Assembly: GCF_000311725.1 (NCBI RefSeq)
Contig: NZ_HE978512.1
Coordinates: forward strand, 529,218-593,217
Source: Robertmurraya massiliosenegalensis JC6
GTDB taxonomy: Bacteria > Bacillota > Bacilli > Bacillales > Cytobacillaceae
Direction: 5' to 3'
DNA length: 64,000 nucleotides
The notes below the pieces were generated by a model that was not told the origin of the DNA, did no database searches, and was given only the letters and a program-made list of their open reading frames with translations. The position numbers and the translations under genes were made by a program. This document shows positions 1 to 9,576 of the stretch, one piece after another (position 1 is the stretch's first letter; each line of letters opens with the position of its first letter).

Positions 1-756
1 ATATTGGCCGCTCAACCTCTTGTTAGCAATGTTCGTGTGAACGGAGTTACGGAAGACGAAAAGGTCATTCAATACAATTTAACGTTTGAAGGTAATCCCT
101 ATAGTATTAACTCGATGGATGCCTTGGAAAAAATGATCGCTAGCAGCGAGAAAATCCTATCTGATAGCCATGTTACTGGAGAGCTATATTTTGCTGGCGA
201 AACTGCTTCAAAGGTTGATGACAGAAAGATCAATGATCGAGATGTTATTCTCATTGTTGTTTTAGAAACGATTCTCATCTTTGTCTTACTCATTTTCCTA
301 ACCAGGTCATTTAAAATGCCTCTTTACATGATGGGTACCATTTTAATATCCTTTCTAGCCGCTTTAGGACTTGGAACATTTTTAAGTCATCTATTCTTTG
401 ATATTCGTTCTATCAGCGATCGCGTCCCGCTGTATTCATTCGTGTTTTTAGTCGCCTTAGGAATTGACTATAACATTATGCTTGTTTCCCGGTTCCAAGA
501 GGAACGAAAAAAACATTCTGTCAGGGATGCAGTAGAAATTGCTGTCGCCAACACGGGTGGTGTGATTTCATCAGCTGGACTCATTTTAGCAGCTACCTTC
601 GCTGTCCTTATGACTCAGCCAGTTGAACTGCTATTTGTATTTGGGTTCATTGTTGCAGTTGGGATCTTATTGGATACTTTCTTAATTCGAGGCGTTCTGT
701 TACCAGGACTAATCGTATTACTGGAAAAAGATCAAGCTCAAGCATCTGAAAAATAA
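1..756 (+). CDS. MMPL/RND-family membrane transporter, C-terminal part (5' end outside window)
   Basis: The reading frame is open from base 1, so only the last ~250 residues are present. They hold a short extracytoplasmic stretch followed by about five membrane helices (roughly residues 80-245). The segment carrying VALGIDYNIMLVSRFQEE, a charged Asp-Tyr pair in a helix followed by a basic cytoplasmic loop, is typical of the MMPL half of RND-like exporters such as Bacillus YdfJ/YdgH. Such proteins export lipids or drugs using the proton gradient; the substrate here cannot be told. A strong hairpin terminator follows at 793. The true start lies upstream of the window. Confidence 0.85.
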   Translation: MLAAQPLVSNVRVNGVTEDEKVIQYNLTFEGNPYSINSMDALEKMIASSEKILSDSHVTGELYFAGETASKVDDRKINDRDVILIVVLETILIFVLLIFLTRSFKMPLYMMGTILISFLAALGLGTFLSHLFFDIRSISDRVPLYSFVFLVALGIDYNIMLVSRFQEERKKHSVRDAVEIAVANTGGVISSAGLILAATFAVLMTQPVELLFVFGFIVAVGILLDTFLIRGVLLPGLIVLLEKDQAQASEK

Positions 757-792
757 CCAAAGAGGCTTGGACATAACTAGCTTCAAAATAAT

Positions 793-840
793 GAGAAAGG
801 TGAATCCTGAGGATACTCAAATTCACCCTTCTCTATTTTT
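793..840 (+). terminator. Rho-independent terminator after the MMPL gene
   Basis: Arms GAGAAaGGTGAAT and ATTCACCcTTCTC form a ~12-bp stem with one mismatch, followed by TATTTTT. It lies 37 bp after the MMPL stop codon. Confidence 0.8.
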
Positions 841-970
841 GTCTGTTCATTTTGCCATTAACGCAAGACCTTCGGTTTTCCTCGTATAAAAAAATCGAGT
901 GATACGCAAATTAGCCTTCAAAAATCCAATCGATTTCCGTTGTATCTAAATTTCTACTAAAAGACTCTAT

Positions 971-1200
971 TTTGCTTCAACTATCTCTTGCCCTTAAGCG
1001 GAATTTTTCCTGTTATCTCCTCGATGGACTCCCTTTTAGGCAAAATAACGGAAGATTTTCCGCTTATGGAGGGCAAAATCGTTTCTTTTAGTATTTTTTC
1101 GGTGAATAGCAGGAGTTTTTCCTGTTATTTCGGCTCTTTTTCATGATGGTTGCTCATTAAGCGGAAATTTTCCTGTTGTTTTTTCTACCGATACGCCAAC
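971..1200 (+). repeat. Dispersed ~229-bp intergenic repeat, copy A
   Basis: This non-coding block is closely similar to 37723-37951 and 56082-56310. It is built from alternating direct and inverted copies of a ~22-bp motif of the form AAGCGGAATTTTTCCTGTTA, so it can fold into several hairpins (for example the motif near 994 with its inverse near 1045). It shares the stretches GGCTCTTTTTCATGATG and GCAAAATCGTTT with the other copies. Confidence 0.85.
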
Positions 1201-1277
1201 TGTTGATACGAACGCTTTATCCACTCCAAACTAGATTCAAAAGATCGTTACCACCGACTTTTTGACCCAGCCTCTTT

Positions 1278-2234
1278 TCATTCAAAATGGTTCAAATACT
1301 GGCCATACCCTTCTTCCACAAGCTTACTTTTAGGTATAAATTTCAATGCGGCTGAATTGATGCAATAGCGGGCCCGATCCGGTCCAGGTCCGTCATCGAA
1401 GACATGACCAAGATGAGCGTCAGAGGTTTTCGAACGAACTTCAATCCTTCGCATTCCGTGGGTCGTATCAAATTTCTCTTCCAACTCCGTTCGCCGGAGT
1501 GGTTTCGTGAAGCTTGGCCAGCCACAACCTGCATCATATTTATCATGGGAGCTAAACAATGGTTCACCAGAAATGATATCAACGTAAATGCCTTCCTCTT
1601 CCTGATCCCAATACTCATTTTGAAAAGGAGGCTCTGTCGCATTATTTCGAGTTACTTCATACTGCAAAGGAGTTAATATGTTGCGAAGCTCCTCTTCTGA
1701 AGGCGGTTTCTTCCAATTATCGCGAATAAATTGCGCTCTTCCTGAACCTTCCTTATACAATTGATAATGAAAAGGATTCTTTTTATAATACTCTTGATGT
1801 TTATCTTCTGCTGGATAAAAAGGACTTGCTGGTAAAATTTTTGTCGCGATCGGCTTTGAAAACTGGCCGCTTGCCGCTAACCCTGCTTTCGATTTCTCTG
1901 CTGCTATTCTCTGAGCCTCATGATGATAAAAAATGGCCGTTCGATATGAAGAGCCCCGATCATTAAATTGACCTTCAGCATCTGTTGGATCGATTTGTTG
2001 CCAATACATTTCAAGAAGTTTCTCATAAGGCATAACTGCCGGATCAAAGGTAATTTGAACAGCTTCATAATGGCCTGTTGTTTCAGAGCACACTTCTTCA
2101 TACGATGGATTCTCCTTATGCCCACCTGTGTAACCTGAAATCACTCTTTTGATTCCAGGATGTTCGTCAAAAGGCTGGACCATACACCAAAAACACCCTC
2201 CTGCAAAGGTCGCCCTTTCCCATTGTTCCATCAT
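1278..2234 (-). CDS. msrAB: Bifunctional peptide methionine sulfoxide reductase MsrA/MsrB
   Basis: This two-domain repair enzyme reduces both epimers of protein methionine sulfoxide. The N-terminal MsrA half (about residues 5-155) has the [11 protein letters not shown] active site. The C-terminal MsrB half (about 170-315) has GCGWPSF and the catalytic RYCINSAAL. The CxxC pairs that bind zinc in many MsrB proteins are absent, so this looks like the zinc-free MsrB type. I start at the ATG at 2234, 7 nt after a GGAGG site, rather than the in-frame TTG at 2240. The site lies in the 12-bp gap after the phosphotransferase gene, so the two are probably co-transcribed. Confidence 0.95.
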   Translation of the reverse strand: MMEQWERATFAGGCFWCMVQPFDEHPGIKRVISGYTGGHKENPSYEEVCSETTGHYEAVQITFDPAVMPYEKLLEMYWQQIDPTDAEGQFNDRGSSYRTAIFYHHEAQRIAAEKSKAGLAASGQFSKPIATKILPASPFYPAEDKHQEYYKKNPFHYQLYKEGSGRAQFIRDNWKKPPSEEELRNILTPLQYEVTRNNATEPPFQNEYWDQEEEGIYVDIISGEPLFSSHDKYDAGCGWPSFTKPLRRTELEEKFDTTHGMRRIEVRSKTSDAHLGHVFDDGPGPDRARYCINSAALKFIPKSKLVEEGYGQYLNHFE

Positions 2235-2246
2235 AACCAAGCCTCC

Positions 2247-3143
2247 TTACATTTCTAGCCATTCGCAAAACCATAAAGCATACTCATAGGTTTGCACCCA
2301 TTTCGAATCTGATTCCTCCACACTCCAAAAGGCAGACAACGTCGTCATTGCTAATCCCGCTTTTAAGAGTCGTTCTCGGTCAAATGACAATCCCGACGAA
2401 AGCGTATCGATTCTTTCTCTGAGCACTTTCTTCGGATTTTCTTTTTCCTGAAGATGGTTCATAAGAAACGAGACGACATCAAAATACGGATCCCCCATCA
2501 CACCCTTCGGATCAATCGCCATCCACCCTTTCTCCTCGGAAAAAAGAATATTTTCATGATGGAGGTCTCCATGGAGCAATTCTGTTTGATCATTAATTTC
2601 CACAAAAAAACGCTCAGCTAGACCTAGAATTTTCTCAGAAAATTGGCCGTTTACATATTCTTCTGTTTGTCTGCAAGCTAAAAGCTTAGAAGCCCATTGT
2701 TCAATCGATGGGAGATCGTACTCCTTTGGCGCTTCTCGTCGGATCGCTTTCCAAACCTTCATAAATTGCTCTAGTACCTGCTCTTCGTCCTTTAACTCTG
2801 AAAGCATCCTTCCTGGAACGAATTTTTCTAACAGAATGACTCCATTCTCTTCATCTGCTTTTAAAAGCTTACAGCATCCGTTCCCATCGTATACCTGCAA
2901 TGCTCTGATTTCATTTTTCATTTCACGGCTAGAGAGAGCGATTTTTAAAATCCGCTCCACCCCGGTTTCATCTATCACATGTAATACATAGTTGTAAGAC
3001 AAATTTGAAACAGGCCCCATAGAAATTAAATTCCATTTTGCTAAATAGTGATTCACTTTTTCTTCAAGACTCTCTAACCAGAGTGAACCTTGATCACGAA
3101 AGGCTCCGATCATTTTTTTCCGAAATGAACTAGGAATTTGCAT
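2247..3143 (-). CDS. Aminoglycoside/hydroxyurea-type phosphotransferase family protein
   Basis: A 298-residue kinase-like phosphotransferase. The catalytic loop is LLHGDLHHENILF (His-Gly-Asp, then Asn) and the metal-binding Asp is in AIDPKGVMGDPYFD, as in the APH(6)/StrB and hydroxyurea phosphotransferase group. The ATG at 3143 is preceded by AGGGAGAG at good spacing; an alternative ATG at 3161 overlaps the upstream stop as ATGA. Stop-start proximity links it to the sigma-54 activator upstream and msrAB downstream. The family includes streptomycin kinases, but the natural substrate is unknown and resistance should not be assumed. Confidence 0.8.
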   Translation of the reverse strand: MQIPSSFRKKMIGAFRDQGSLWLESLEEKVNHYLAKWNLISMGPVSNLSYNYVLHVIDETGVERILKIALSSREMKNEIRALQVYDGNGCCKLLKADEENGVILLEKFVPGRMLSELKDEEQVLEQFMKVWKAIRREAPKEYDLPSIEQWASKLLACRQTEEYVNGQFSEKILGLAERFFVEINDQTELLHGDLHHENILFSEEKGWMAIDPKGVMGDPYFDVVSFLMNHLQEKENPKKVLRERIDTLSSGLSFDRERLLKAGLAMTTLSAFWSVEESDSKWVQTYEYALWFCEWLEM

Positions 3144-3157
3144 CGTCTCTCTCCCTA

Positions 3158-4543
3158 TCATTTTTCAAATACAATTCCGTACTTCCGCATTTTTTTATAA
3201 AGGGTTGCACGTGACATCCCTAATCTCTTTGCCGTAATACTCTTATTTCCAAATGTACTTTGGAGCGTTTCCATAATTCGTTCTTTCTCCAGCCTTTCTT
3301 TCTCTGCGGTCAATGAAGCGACCTGTAAATCAAGATGAACAGAAGGCTCCTCCCCGACATGAAGGACTTGATAAAGATCAGTTTCTGTTATTTCACCACT
3401 TTCGTTCAACACGACTAGTCTTTCTATTAAATTGCGAAGCTCACGAATATTACCAGGCCAATCATAATCAAGCATGATCGATAATGCATCTTTATTTATG
3501 GTGTAATCTTGTTTTTGATATTTGAAGGAAAACTCTTCGAGAAAATCATAGACGAGTAAAGGAATATCCTCTCTTCTCTCCCGCAGAGGTGGAATCTTTA
3601 CGGAAAATACATTTAAACGATAATATAAGTCCGAACGAAAGGTTCCTTCTGCGACCATTTTTTCTAACGGTCGATTAGTCGCTGCAATCACTCTAATATC
3701 AACTTTTTTCGGATTAAGTCCGCCAATGCGATAGACTTCTTTATCTTGCAAAACTCGTAGTAATTTCACTTGCATATCTAGAGGAAGCTCTCCCACTTCA
3801 TCTAAAAATAGTGTTCCGCCACTAGCCAGCTCTAATTTCCCCGGTTTCCCACCGCGCGAAGCACCTGTATAAGCACCAGATTCATAGCCAAAGAGCTCAC
3901 TTTCAAACAAGGCATTTGGAATGGCCCCACAATTAATCGGGATAAACGGTTTCTCCTTCCTCACACTTTTCTCGTGAATCGCATGAGCAAATAGTTCCTT
4001 CCCTACACCACTTTCGCCACTAATGAGAACGGTTGCATCTGACTTCGCCATTTTTTTTGCTTGATGAATAAGGTGTTGAATCGAGGCATGAACCCCTTTT
4101 ATTTTGGAAAATGGATCATCGTGCTGTTGGTTGATATGTTGTCTTAACTGCTGTAATTCTTTTGAAGCAGATGATAACTTTTCATTCAATTGAATGGTTG
4201 AGGTAATATCTTTTTCAATCGATAAGCTCCCGATCACTTCTTTTTCTTCGTTATAGAGAAGGTTTGTGCTGATCAGGACATGTTTGTCTGCTCTAGGCAC
4301 ATGGTAGACATCACGGACAGGCTTATGTGTCGTTAAAACCTTTAAGTGCATAACATCCTCTTGCTGAAAAAAGTCGCGGATATTTCGACCTAAAATTTCT
4401 TCTTTCTTTATTTGATACGTCCTTTCTGCCGCTTCATTCCAATAAACCAATTCACCCTTTGTATTGACGACTGAAATCGCTTCTTCCAATGAAGATAAAA
4501 TCGCATGTAACGTTTGAATTGCAAACCGATCTTCCATGTACAT
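3158..4543 (-). CDS. Sigma-54-dependent transcriptional activator (PAS-AAA+-Fis)
   Basis: An enhancer-binding protein of 461 residues. The N-terminal PAS domain (~10-120) senses an unknown signal. The central AAA+ domain (~150-380) has Walker A GESGVGKE, the sigma-54 contact loop as GAYTGA (Tyr replacing the usual Phe), Walker [13 protein letters not shown] and the arginine-finger region. The C-terminal Fis-type helix-turn-helix has [18 protein letters not shown]. The ATG at 4543 follows AAAGGTGGG; the open frame upstream lacks a good site. It is transcribed away from the proline dehydrogenase gene, whose promoter is a perfect sigma-54 element, so it most likely activates that gene. Confidence 0.93.
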   Translation of the reverse strand: MYMEDRFAIQTLHAILSSLEEAISVVNTKGELVYWNEAAERTYQIKKEEILGRNIRDFFQQEDVMHLKVLTTHKPVRDVYHVPRADKHVLISTNLLYNEEKEVIGSLSIEKDITSTIQLNEKLSSASKELQQLRQHINQQHDDPFSKIKGVHASIQHLIHQAKKMAKSDATVLISGESGVGKELFAHAIHEKSVRKEKPFIPINCGAIPNALFESELFGYESGAYTGASRGGKPGKLELASGGTLFLDEVGELPLDMQVKLLRVLQDKEVYRIGGLNPKKVDIRVIAATNRPLEKMVAEGTFRSDLYYRLNVFSVKIPPLRERREDIPLLVYDFLEEFSFKYQKQDYTINKDALSIMLDYDWPGNIRELRNLIERLVVLNESGEITETDLYQVLHVGEEPSVHLDLQVASLTAEKERLEKERIMETLQSTFGNKSITAKRLGMSRATLYKKMRKYGIVFEK

Positions 4544-4812
4544 CGACCCACCTTTTATATAAGCAATATTCCTCATTTTTGTATAAAAAGTATACACTTC
4601 TAAACACTTTTGTTAACCAAACAATACAGTCTCAAAAACAACATGTAAAGAATATTTTATATAATGAATTAATTTCTTAATCGCTATTAACGAAATTTCG
4701 GAAAAGATTCATCTTATTAAAAATAAGTAGAAGGCAAATTGCTAACGATTTCGTCTAAACGATTCATCCTTTTTCGAACATTATCAAACAATTATTTTCT
4801 AAATATTAAATA

Positions 4813-4829
4813 TTGGCACGATTTTTGCA
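4813..4829 (+). promoter_or_regulatory. Sigma-54 (-24/-12) promoter of the proline dehydrogenase gene
   Basis: TTGGCACG at 4813-4820 and TTGCA at 4825-4829 place GG and GC exactly 10 nt apart, the canonical RpoN promoter. It sits ~92 bp before the ATG at 4921. Upstream, AACGATT occurs at 4744 and 4758 and GATTCATC at 4706 and 4761; these direct repeats may be activator sites, a weaker claim. Confidence 0.92.
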
Positions 4830-4920
4830 AAAGTATGAATACCAGCGTGTATTCTTTATTACCACCGTTTTTATGGTGAAAGTTTGCCAGTGGAAAATAT
4901 ATATAAATGGGGGAAATGGT

Positions 4921-5844
4921 ATGTTAGCGACTGTTTCTAAAAATTTTTTTCTCTATGTATCTCAACATAAAGGGTTGAACAAAGCTGCTAGAAAATGGGG
5001 ATTGAAATTTGGAGCGGCACAGGTGGTGGCAGGGATGACGATTGAGGATGCCATTCATTCAGTGAAGGAACTCAATGACAAAGGAATCTTATGCACCTTA
5101 GACCATTTAGGAGAGTTTGTCAGTAGTACGGAAGAAGCATTGCTTGCGACAGAATATAATGTTCGCACGCTTGAAGCGATCGGGAAAGCAGGTGTTCAAA
5201 GTCATTTATCGGTGAAAATGACACAACTGGGCCTTGATATTGATCGTGATTTTTGTGTAAAAAATATGTGCCAGATTCTTGATGCGGCGAAACGAACAAA
5301 TAATTTTGTTCGAATCGATATGGAAGACTACGCTCACTGCCAAGTAACATTAGATATTTTGCGAGAACTTCGAGAAGTGTATGGTTTTGAACATGTCGGG
5401 ACAGTTATTCAAGCATACTTGCATCGTGCGCTTGATGATGTAAGGGCTTTAAAAGGGATTCCTCTACGACTTGTCAAAGGAGCCTATAAAGAAGATCCAT
5501 CTGTTGCCTATCAAGATAAAAAAGAGATAGATGAAAATTATATGACCATCATTAAGGAACATTTGCTAAGTGGCAGTTATACGGCAATCGCTTCTCATGA
5601 TCACCATATTATTGCAAAGGTAAAGAAATTTGCAGCAGACAACAAGATTCCTCGTAATCAATTCGAATTTCAAATGCTCTATGGTTTCCGTGAAGAACTG
5701 CAGGAAAGCCTTGTAAACGAAGGGTATAATATGCGGGTCTACGTCCCATTCGGGGATGATTGGTTTGGCTATTTCATGCGCCGTTTAGCTGAAAGACCAC
5801 AAAATGTCGGATTTGCATTAAGAGGATTGTTCTCAAAAAAATAG
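4921..5844 (+). CDS. putB: Proline dehydrogenase
   Basis: A 307-residue FAD enzyme that oxidises proline to pyrroline-5-carboxylate and passes electrons to the quinone pool at the membrane. It shows family motifs LRLVKGAYKE, YGFREELQE and the C-terminal YVPFGDDWFGYFMRRLAERP. Length fits the single-function Gram-positive enzyme (about 300 residues). The open frame extends upstream to 4813, but that segment contains the sigma-54 promoter; the ATG at 4921 after GGGGGAAATGG is the credible start. No pyrroline-5-carboxylate dehydrogenase gene is next to it. Expression should need RpoN and the divergent activator. Confidence 0.93.
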   Translation: MLATVSKNFFLYVSQHKGLNKAARKWGLKFGAAQVVAGMTIEDAIHSVKELNDKGILCTLDHLGEFVSSTEEALLATEYNVRTLEAIGKAGVQSHLSVKMTQLGLDIDRDFCVKNMCQILDAAKRTNNFVRIDMEDYAHCQVTLDILRELREVYGFEHVGTVIQAYLHRALDDVRALKGIPLRLVKGAYKEDPSVAYQDKKEIDENYMTIIKEHLLSGSYTAIASHDHHIIAKVKKFAADNKIPRNQFEFQMLYGFREELQESLVNEGYNMRVYVPFGDDWFGYFMRRLAERPQNVGFALRGLFSKK

Positions 5845-5854
5845 TTCAACTAAA

Positions 5855-5888
5855 CAATCACTCAAGGGATGCTCCCCCTGAGTGATTT
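5855..5888. terminator. Convergent terminator, proline dehydrogenase / chemoreceptor
   Basis: AATCACTCA (5856-5864) pairs with TGAGTGATT (5879-5887), with extra GGG/CCC pairing inside. It lies between two converging genes and can serve both. Confidence 0.75.
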
Positions 5889-5892
5889 AACT

Positions 5893-7644
5893 TTACACCT
5901 TTTCAGTACTTGTTTCTTTTTCAAATTGAAAACGATTGGCCATTTCTGTTAGTGTTTGTGATAAATGATGCAGCTTCGTTCCAATGTGATTCGTATTTTC
6001 CATATGCTCAATTTGGTCTTCGCTGACAGAAAGCATTTCCTCAGAGCTCGCTAACGTTTCTTGTGAAATCGATGTAAAACTTACTGTAGCTTGTTCAAGT
6101 TTTGGTAAAATGCCAGCTAACTGGGACAATTCTTCCTTCATCCCTTGTAATCGACTACTTTCTTCACCAATTTCTTTCATTAGTTCATCAAAGGAATTCC
6201 TTGAAGCACTTGCCATTTTTAAATTGATATTAATTTTGGCAAGCATTTGTTCAAATTCTTCCGTTGCACCAATTGTGATATTTTCCATTTTCCCAATCGC
6301 ATTGGATATATCTTCTGTCGCTTTTGAAGACTGTTCTGCTAGTTTACGAACTTCTTGAGCGACAACAGCGAATCCTTTTCCAGCTTCACCTGCTCTCACC
6401 GCTTCAATCGATGCATTCAGTGCCAATAACTTCGTCTGCTCTGAAATTCCCCTCACTAAACCGACAAGCTTCGTGATCGAACCGGAGAATTGCTTTACTT
6501 CTGTAATCGTTCCCGTCAAATGCTCAAAGTCTTCCTCGAACTGATAGATCATTGATATTAACTCTTTTATATTCACTTCGCCGTCTTCAGCTGTATGATT
6601 CATATTATGAGAACTTGTAAAAATCTCTTCCATTTTGGCAATCATTGCTTCAATTAATTGCTTCATCTCTTTAAAGCTATTGGCGTTATCCTCTGAACTA
6701 CTGGCCGTTTGCTCTGCACCCAGTCTCACCAAATCAATGGCAGAGACTAGATGATGACTTGAATCTAGTGTTTGCTCAGATGATTTCATTAAATCTCCAC
6801 CTGTTTTAGACAATTCCTTCGTTGTCTCTTGCAGTTCATGTATAATCCCACTCATATGATCGATCATCGAATGATAGCTTTTTTGTAATGACGTAATTTC
6901 TGGAATCGTTGTCTTAATTCCAGTTGTCATTTTGAATTTCCCTTCACGTACCTCTCGCATCGTATTACGTAGGATATTGAGAGGTTTCGTAATGGTTCGA
7001 ACAAATAGTAGAATAATAATCGTCGTAACGAGCACGCTAATTCCAATCCCAATGAGGATAAAATAGATCATTTGTTGAACAGGCTGCAAATAAGAGTTCG
7101 TTGGAATCAACATTACATAGATTCCACCTACTTCCTCTAACTCTCGAAAAGTGATCGTATATTCCTTATGATCTATCGTCTTATGCATAAGGCCATTTTT
7201 CATTCCGGTCATTTCATTCAACAGCTCTGGTGATAGATTTGGAAGACTTTTTTCACTAATCTTGAAGGGAATAGCAGCTCCATCAGCTATGTACATAACT
7301 TCCGATTCAATTCCCTCTCTCTTCAGCACCTCTTGTTGAGAACGAACACTACTTTCTAACTGCTGCATAAAATAGTCATCATCACTAACATAGACAAACT
7401 TCAAGTTTTCTGCGATATAACCAATTAGCTCCGTTTCTCTCACTAATCTTTTTTCGATCGTGTCCATCGTGATTTCCTGTGCTTTCATATACGAGCTTAC
7501 GCCAACACCTACAACAGCTAGAATTAAGAGAGAGATGAACAAAATAAATAACCTCATCCCCAATGATAGCTTTTGTATGAATTTCTCACCCGATCCTTTC
7601 ATATTTTTCAAAGATGTTAATGTTTTAAATCTGCTTTTTTTCAA
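5893..7644 (-). CDS. Methyl-accepting chemotaxis protein
   Basis: A 583-residue transmembrane chemoreceptor. Helix 1 lies at about residues 30-52. An extracytoplasmic ligand domain of ~135 residues is followed by helix 2 (~190-214), a HAMP linker ([16 protein letters not shown]) and a long coiled-coil signalling domain. The tip includes [20 protein letters not shown] and [14 protein letters not shown], which bind CheA/CheW. The start is a TTG preceded by AGGAGGAATCC. The sensor domain resembles single-Cache types by size; the ligand is unknown. No other chemotaxis gene lies nearby, as usual for orphan receptors. Confidence 0.95.
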   Translation of the reverse strand: MKKSRFKTLTSLKNMKGSGEKFIQKLSLGMRLFILFISLLILAVVGVGVSSYMKAQEITMDTIEKRLVRETELIGYIAENLKFVYVSDDDYFMQQLESSVRSQQEVLKREGIESEVMYIADGAAIPFKISEKSLPNLSPELLNEMTGMKNGLMHKTIDHKEYTITFRELEEVGGIYVMLIPTNSYLQPVQQMIYFILIGIGISVLVTTIIILLFVRTITKPLNILRNTMREVREGKFKMTTGIKTTIPEITSLQKSYHSMIDHMSGIIHELQETTKELSKTGGDLMKSSEQTLDSSHHLVSAIDLVRLGAEQTASSSEDNANSFKEMKQLIEAMIAKMEEIFTSSHNMNHTAEDGEVNIKELISMIYQFEEDFEHLTGTITEVKQFSGSITKLVGLVRGISEQTKLLALNASIEAVRAGEAGKGFAVVAQEVRKLAEQSSKATEDISNAIGKMENITIGATEEFEQMLAKININLKMASASRNSFDELMKEIGEESSRLQGMKEELSQLAGILPKLEQATVSFTSISQETLASSEEMLSVSEDQIEHMENTNHIGTKLHHLSQTLTEMANRFQFEKETSTEKV

Positions 7645-7768
7645 AAGGATTCCTCCTATTACACAACTATTTTCCTATGAAAAATTATACAGATCATTTG
7701 TAAACGCTATGTTAAGACGAAGAAGGGTTTTTTTAAGTTCATGTAAATTAGTAGAGGGAACGACGTGC

Positions 7769-7792
7769 TATAAAGCATTAGAATGCTTTATA
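7769..7792. promoter_or_regulatory. 24-bp perfect palindrome upstream of lytS
   Basis: Two 11-nt arms (TATAAAGCATT and its complement) surround a 2-nt centre. The right arm overlaps a TATAAT at 7789-7794, so the palindrome could be an operator on the lytS promoter. The bound factor is unknown. Confidence 0.5.
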
Positions 7793-7837
7793 ATTAACAC
7801 TACTAAATATTTTTCCTGTGAGTAAAGGAGTATTCTC

Positions 7838-9574
7838 ATGTTCGAATTGTTGATCACGATGGTGGAGCGTCTTGGAATTCTAGTCATGATCGCCTTTATC
7901 TTGACAAGATTTCGCTTCTCGCGCGATATGATTTACCAAGAACAACTTCATCGAAAACAACAAATTACCGCCATTCTCTTCTTCGGATTTTTCGGCATCA
8001 TCGGGACCTATTCCGGATTAACGTTGAGTGTTAATAGTCTCCAATTTAACCCTTGGGCCTCTGAACTTGCTGCTGATGAAGCGATCGCGAACTCCCGTGT
8101 GGTCGGGATCGTCATTGCCGGACTCCTCGGAGGGTATAAAGTCGGAATCGGTGCGGGACTGATTGCCGGAATTCATCGTTTCACATTAGGTGGCTTTACC
8201 GCTTTCTCTTGTGGACTCGCTGCCATTGTCGCAGGAATTATTTCAGGAGCCTTTCATAAAAGAAACAAACGGCTTCATTTACAATCAGCCTTCCTGATTG
8301 GTGCGATTGCGGAAACGGTGCAAATGATCATCATTTTGCTCACTTCTCGTCCATTTGAAAAGGCAGCCGCACTTGTCGAAATCATTGGACTACCGATGAT
8401 TGTCGCAAATGGTCTAGGAAGTGCACTCTTTCTTTTGATCATAAAAAGCGTTGTCAATGAGGAAGAAAAAGCGGGTGCCACACTTGCCCAAAAGACTTTA
8501 AGAATTGCCGACAAAACGCTGGCTTATTTACGTAAAGGGTTAACCTTTGATTCCGCACGGACTGTTTGCCATATCCTCCATAAAGAAATTAATACGAGTG
8601 CAGTGGCGATCACAAATACAACAGATATCCTCGCACATGTTGGATTGGGAGAGGATCATCATCGTGCCAACATCCCCATTCAAACAGAGATCACGATTGA
8701 TGCGATCCAAAAAGGAGAAATCATTGTCGCAAATAAAGAAATGATTCATTGTCGCATCGAAGGATGTCCACTCGGTGCAGCGGTTATTGCTCCTCTAAAA
8801 CAAAGAGGAGAAACCATTGGTACGTTAAAATTTTATTTTCGTTCGGAAAAAGAAGTCACTCCTGTCATTATGGAACTTATTACAGGGCTCAGCACACTTT
8901 TAAGTAATCAGCTTGAGATTGCCGATGCGGACAACGCCTATCATCTAGCAAAGGAAGCTGAAATCAAAGCACTTCAAGCACAAATTAGTCCACACTTTCT
9001 CTTTAATTCACTAAACACGATCCTTTCACTTGTGCGAACGGATCCAGATAAGGCGAGAAAGTTACTTGTTTCCTTATCCAAGTTCATTCGCAAAAATTTA
9101 GCGAGTACAACAGAAAAAGTGACAACCCTTGAGCAAGAGCTAAAGCATGTGAAAGCCTACCTTGCGATCGAGGAAGTCCGTTTTACCAATAAGCTGAAGG
9201 TTTTTTACCAAATTGATGAGGATGCTTTAACACAGATCATCCCACCTCTTACCCTTCAACCTCTCGTTGAAAATGCCATTAAGCATGGGATGAAGGATAA
9301 AGAGAACAATTGCATTTTGGAAATCATCATCGAGAAGCACAGTGAACATACTTTTATTCAAATAAAGGATAACGGAGTCGGAATGCCACAAGATAGATTA
9401 GAACAAGTAAGCAAAAATCCGATTACATCTGAAAGTGGCACCGGACTTGCTTTATATAACGTAAATCGCCGTCTCATAATTATGTTTGGTGAGACGGCCG
9501 CATTACAAATTAAAAGTGAAATCGATGTCGGTACGGAAATTTCATTTTCCCTACCAGCAGATAAGGTGGAATAG
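7838..9574 (+). CDS. lytS: LytS-family sensor histidine kinase
   Basis: A 578-residue membrane kinase. The first ~205 residues form the 5TM-5TMR_LYT sensor, with glycine-rich helices (for example GIVIAGLLGGYKVGIGAGLI). A GAF domain follows (~225-365), then a HisKA_5-type phosphoacceptor with ISPHFLFNSLNTI (the His) and an ATPase domain with ENAIKHG and DNGVGMP. The start follows AAAGGAG. It is 2 nt from the LytTR regulator gene and upstream of a CstA-type transporter. In E. coli the related BtsS senses pyruvate and controls the CstA-family transporter BtsT, so an analogous pyruvate sensor is the best guess here. Confidence 0.9.
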   Translation: MFELLITMVERLGILVMIAFILTRFRFSRDMIYQEQLHRKQQITAILFFGFFGIIGTYSGLTLSVNSLQFNPWASELAADEAIANSRVVGIVIAGLLGGYKVGIGAGLIAGIHRFTLGGFTAFSCGLAAIVAGIISGAFHKRNKRLHLQSAFLIGAIAETVQMIIILLTSRPFEKAAALVEIIGLPMIVANGLGSALFLLIIKSVVNEEEKAGATLAQKTLRIADKTLAYLRKGLTFDSARTVCHILHKEINTSAVAITNTTDILAHVGLGEDHHRANIPIQTEITIDAIQKGEIIVANKEMIHCRIEGCPLGAAVIAPLKQRGETIGTLKFYFRSEKEVTPVIMELITGLSTLLSNQLEIADADNAYHLAKEAEIKALQAQISPHFLFNSLNTILSLVRTDPDKARKLLVSLSKFIRKNLASTTEKVTTLEQELKHVKAYLAIEEVRFTNKLKVFYQIDEDALTQIIPPLTLQPLVENAIKHGMKDKENNCILEIIIEKHSEHTFIQIKDNGVGMPQDRLEQVSKNPITSESGTGLALYNVNRRLIIMFGETAALQIKSEIDVGTEISFSLPADKVE

Positions 9575-9576
9575 TC

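Larger units (their letters stand above)
762..1277. repeat. Possible MITE-like non-coding element filling the MMPL-msrAB gap
   Basis: The 521-bp gap has no convincing gene. Its left edge reads AAAGAGGCTTGGACATAACT. The right edge, read on the other strand, begins AAAAGAGGCTGGGTC, so the gap is bounded by imperfect inverted ends of about 12 bp. Inside lie the MMPL terminator and copy A of a dispersed repeat (971-1200). No transposase is present. Being a mobile element is an inference from the inverted ends only. Confidence 0.35.

Noticed and set aside
2247-3143. Antibiotic resistance gene
   Set aside because: The phosphotransferase fold is present, but the family includes many metabolic kinases and nothing in the context points to an antibiotic.
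4813-4920. Upstream TTG start extending proline dehydrogenase by 36 residues
   Set aside because: The extension contains the sigma-54 promoter; family members begin near the ATG at 4921, which has a ribosome site.
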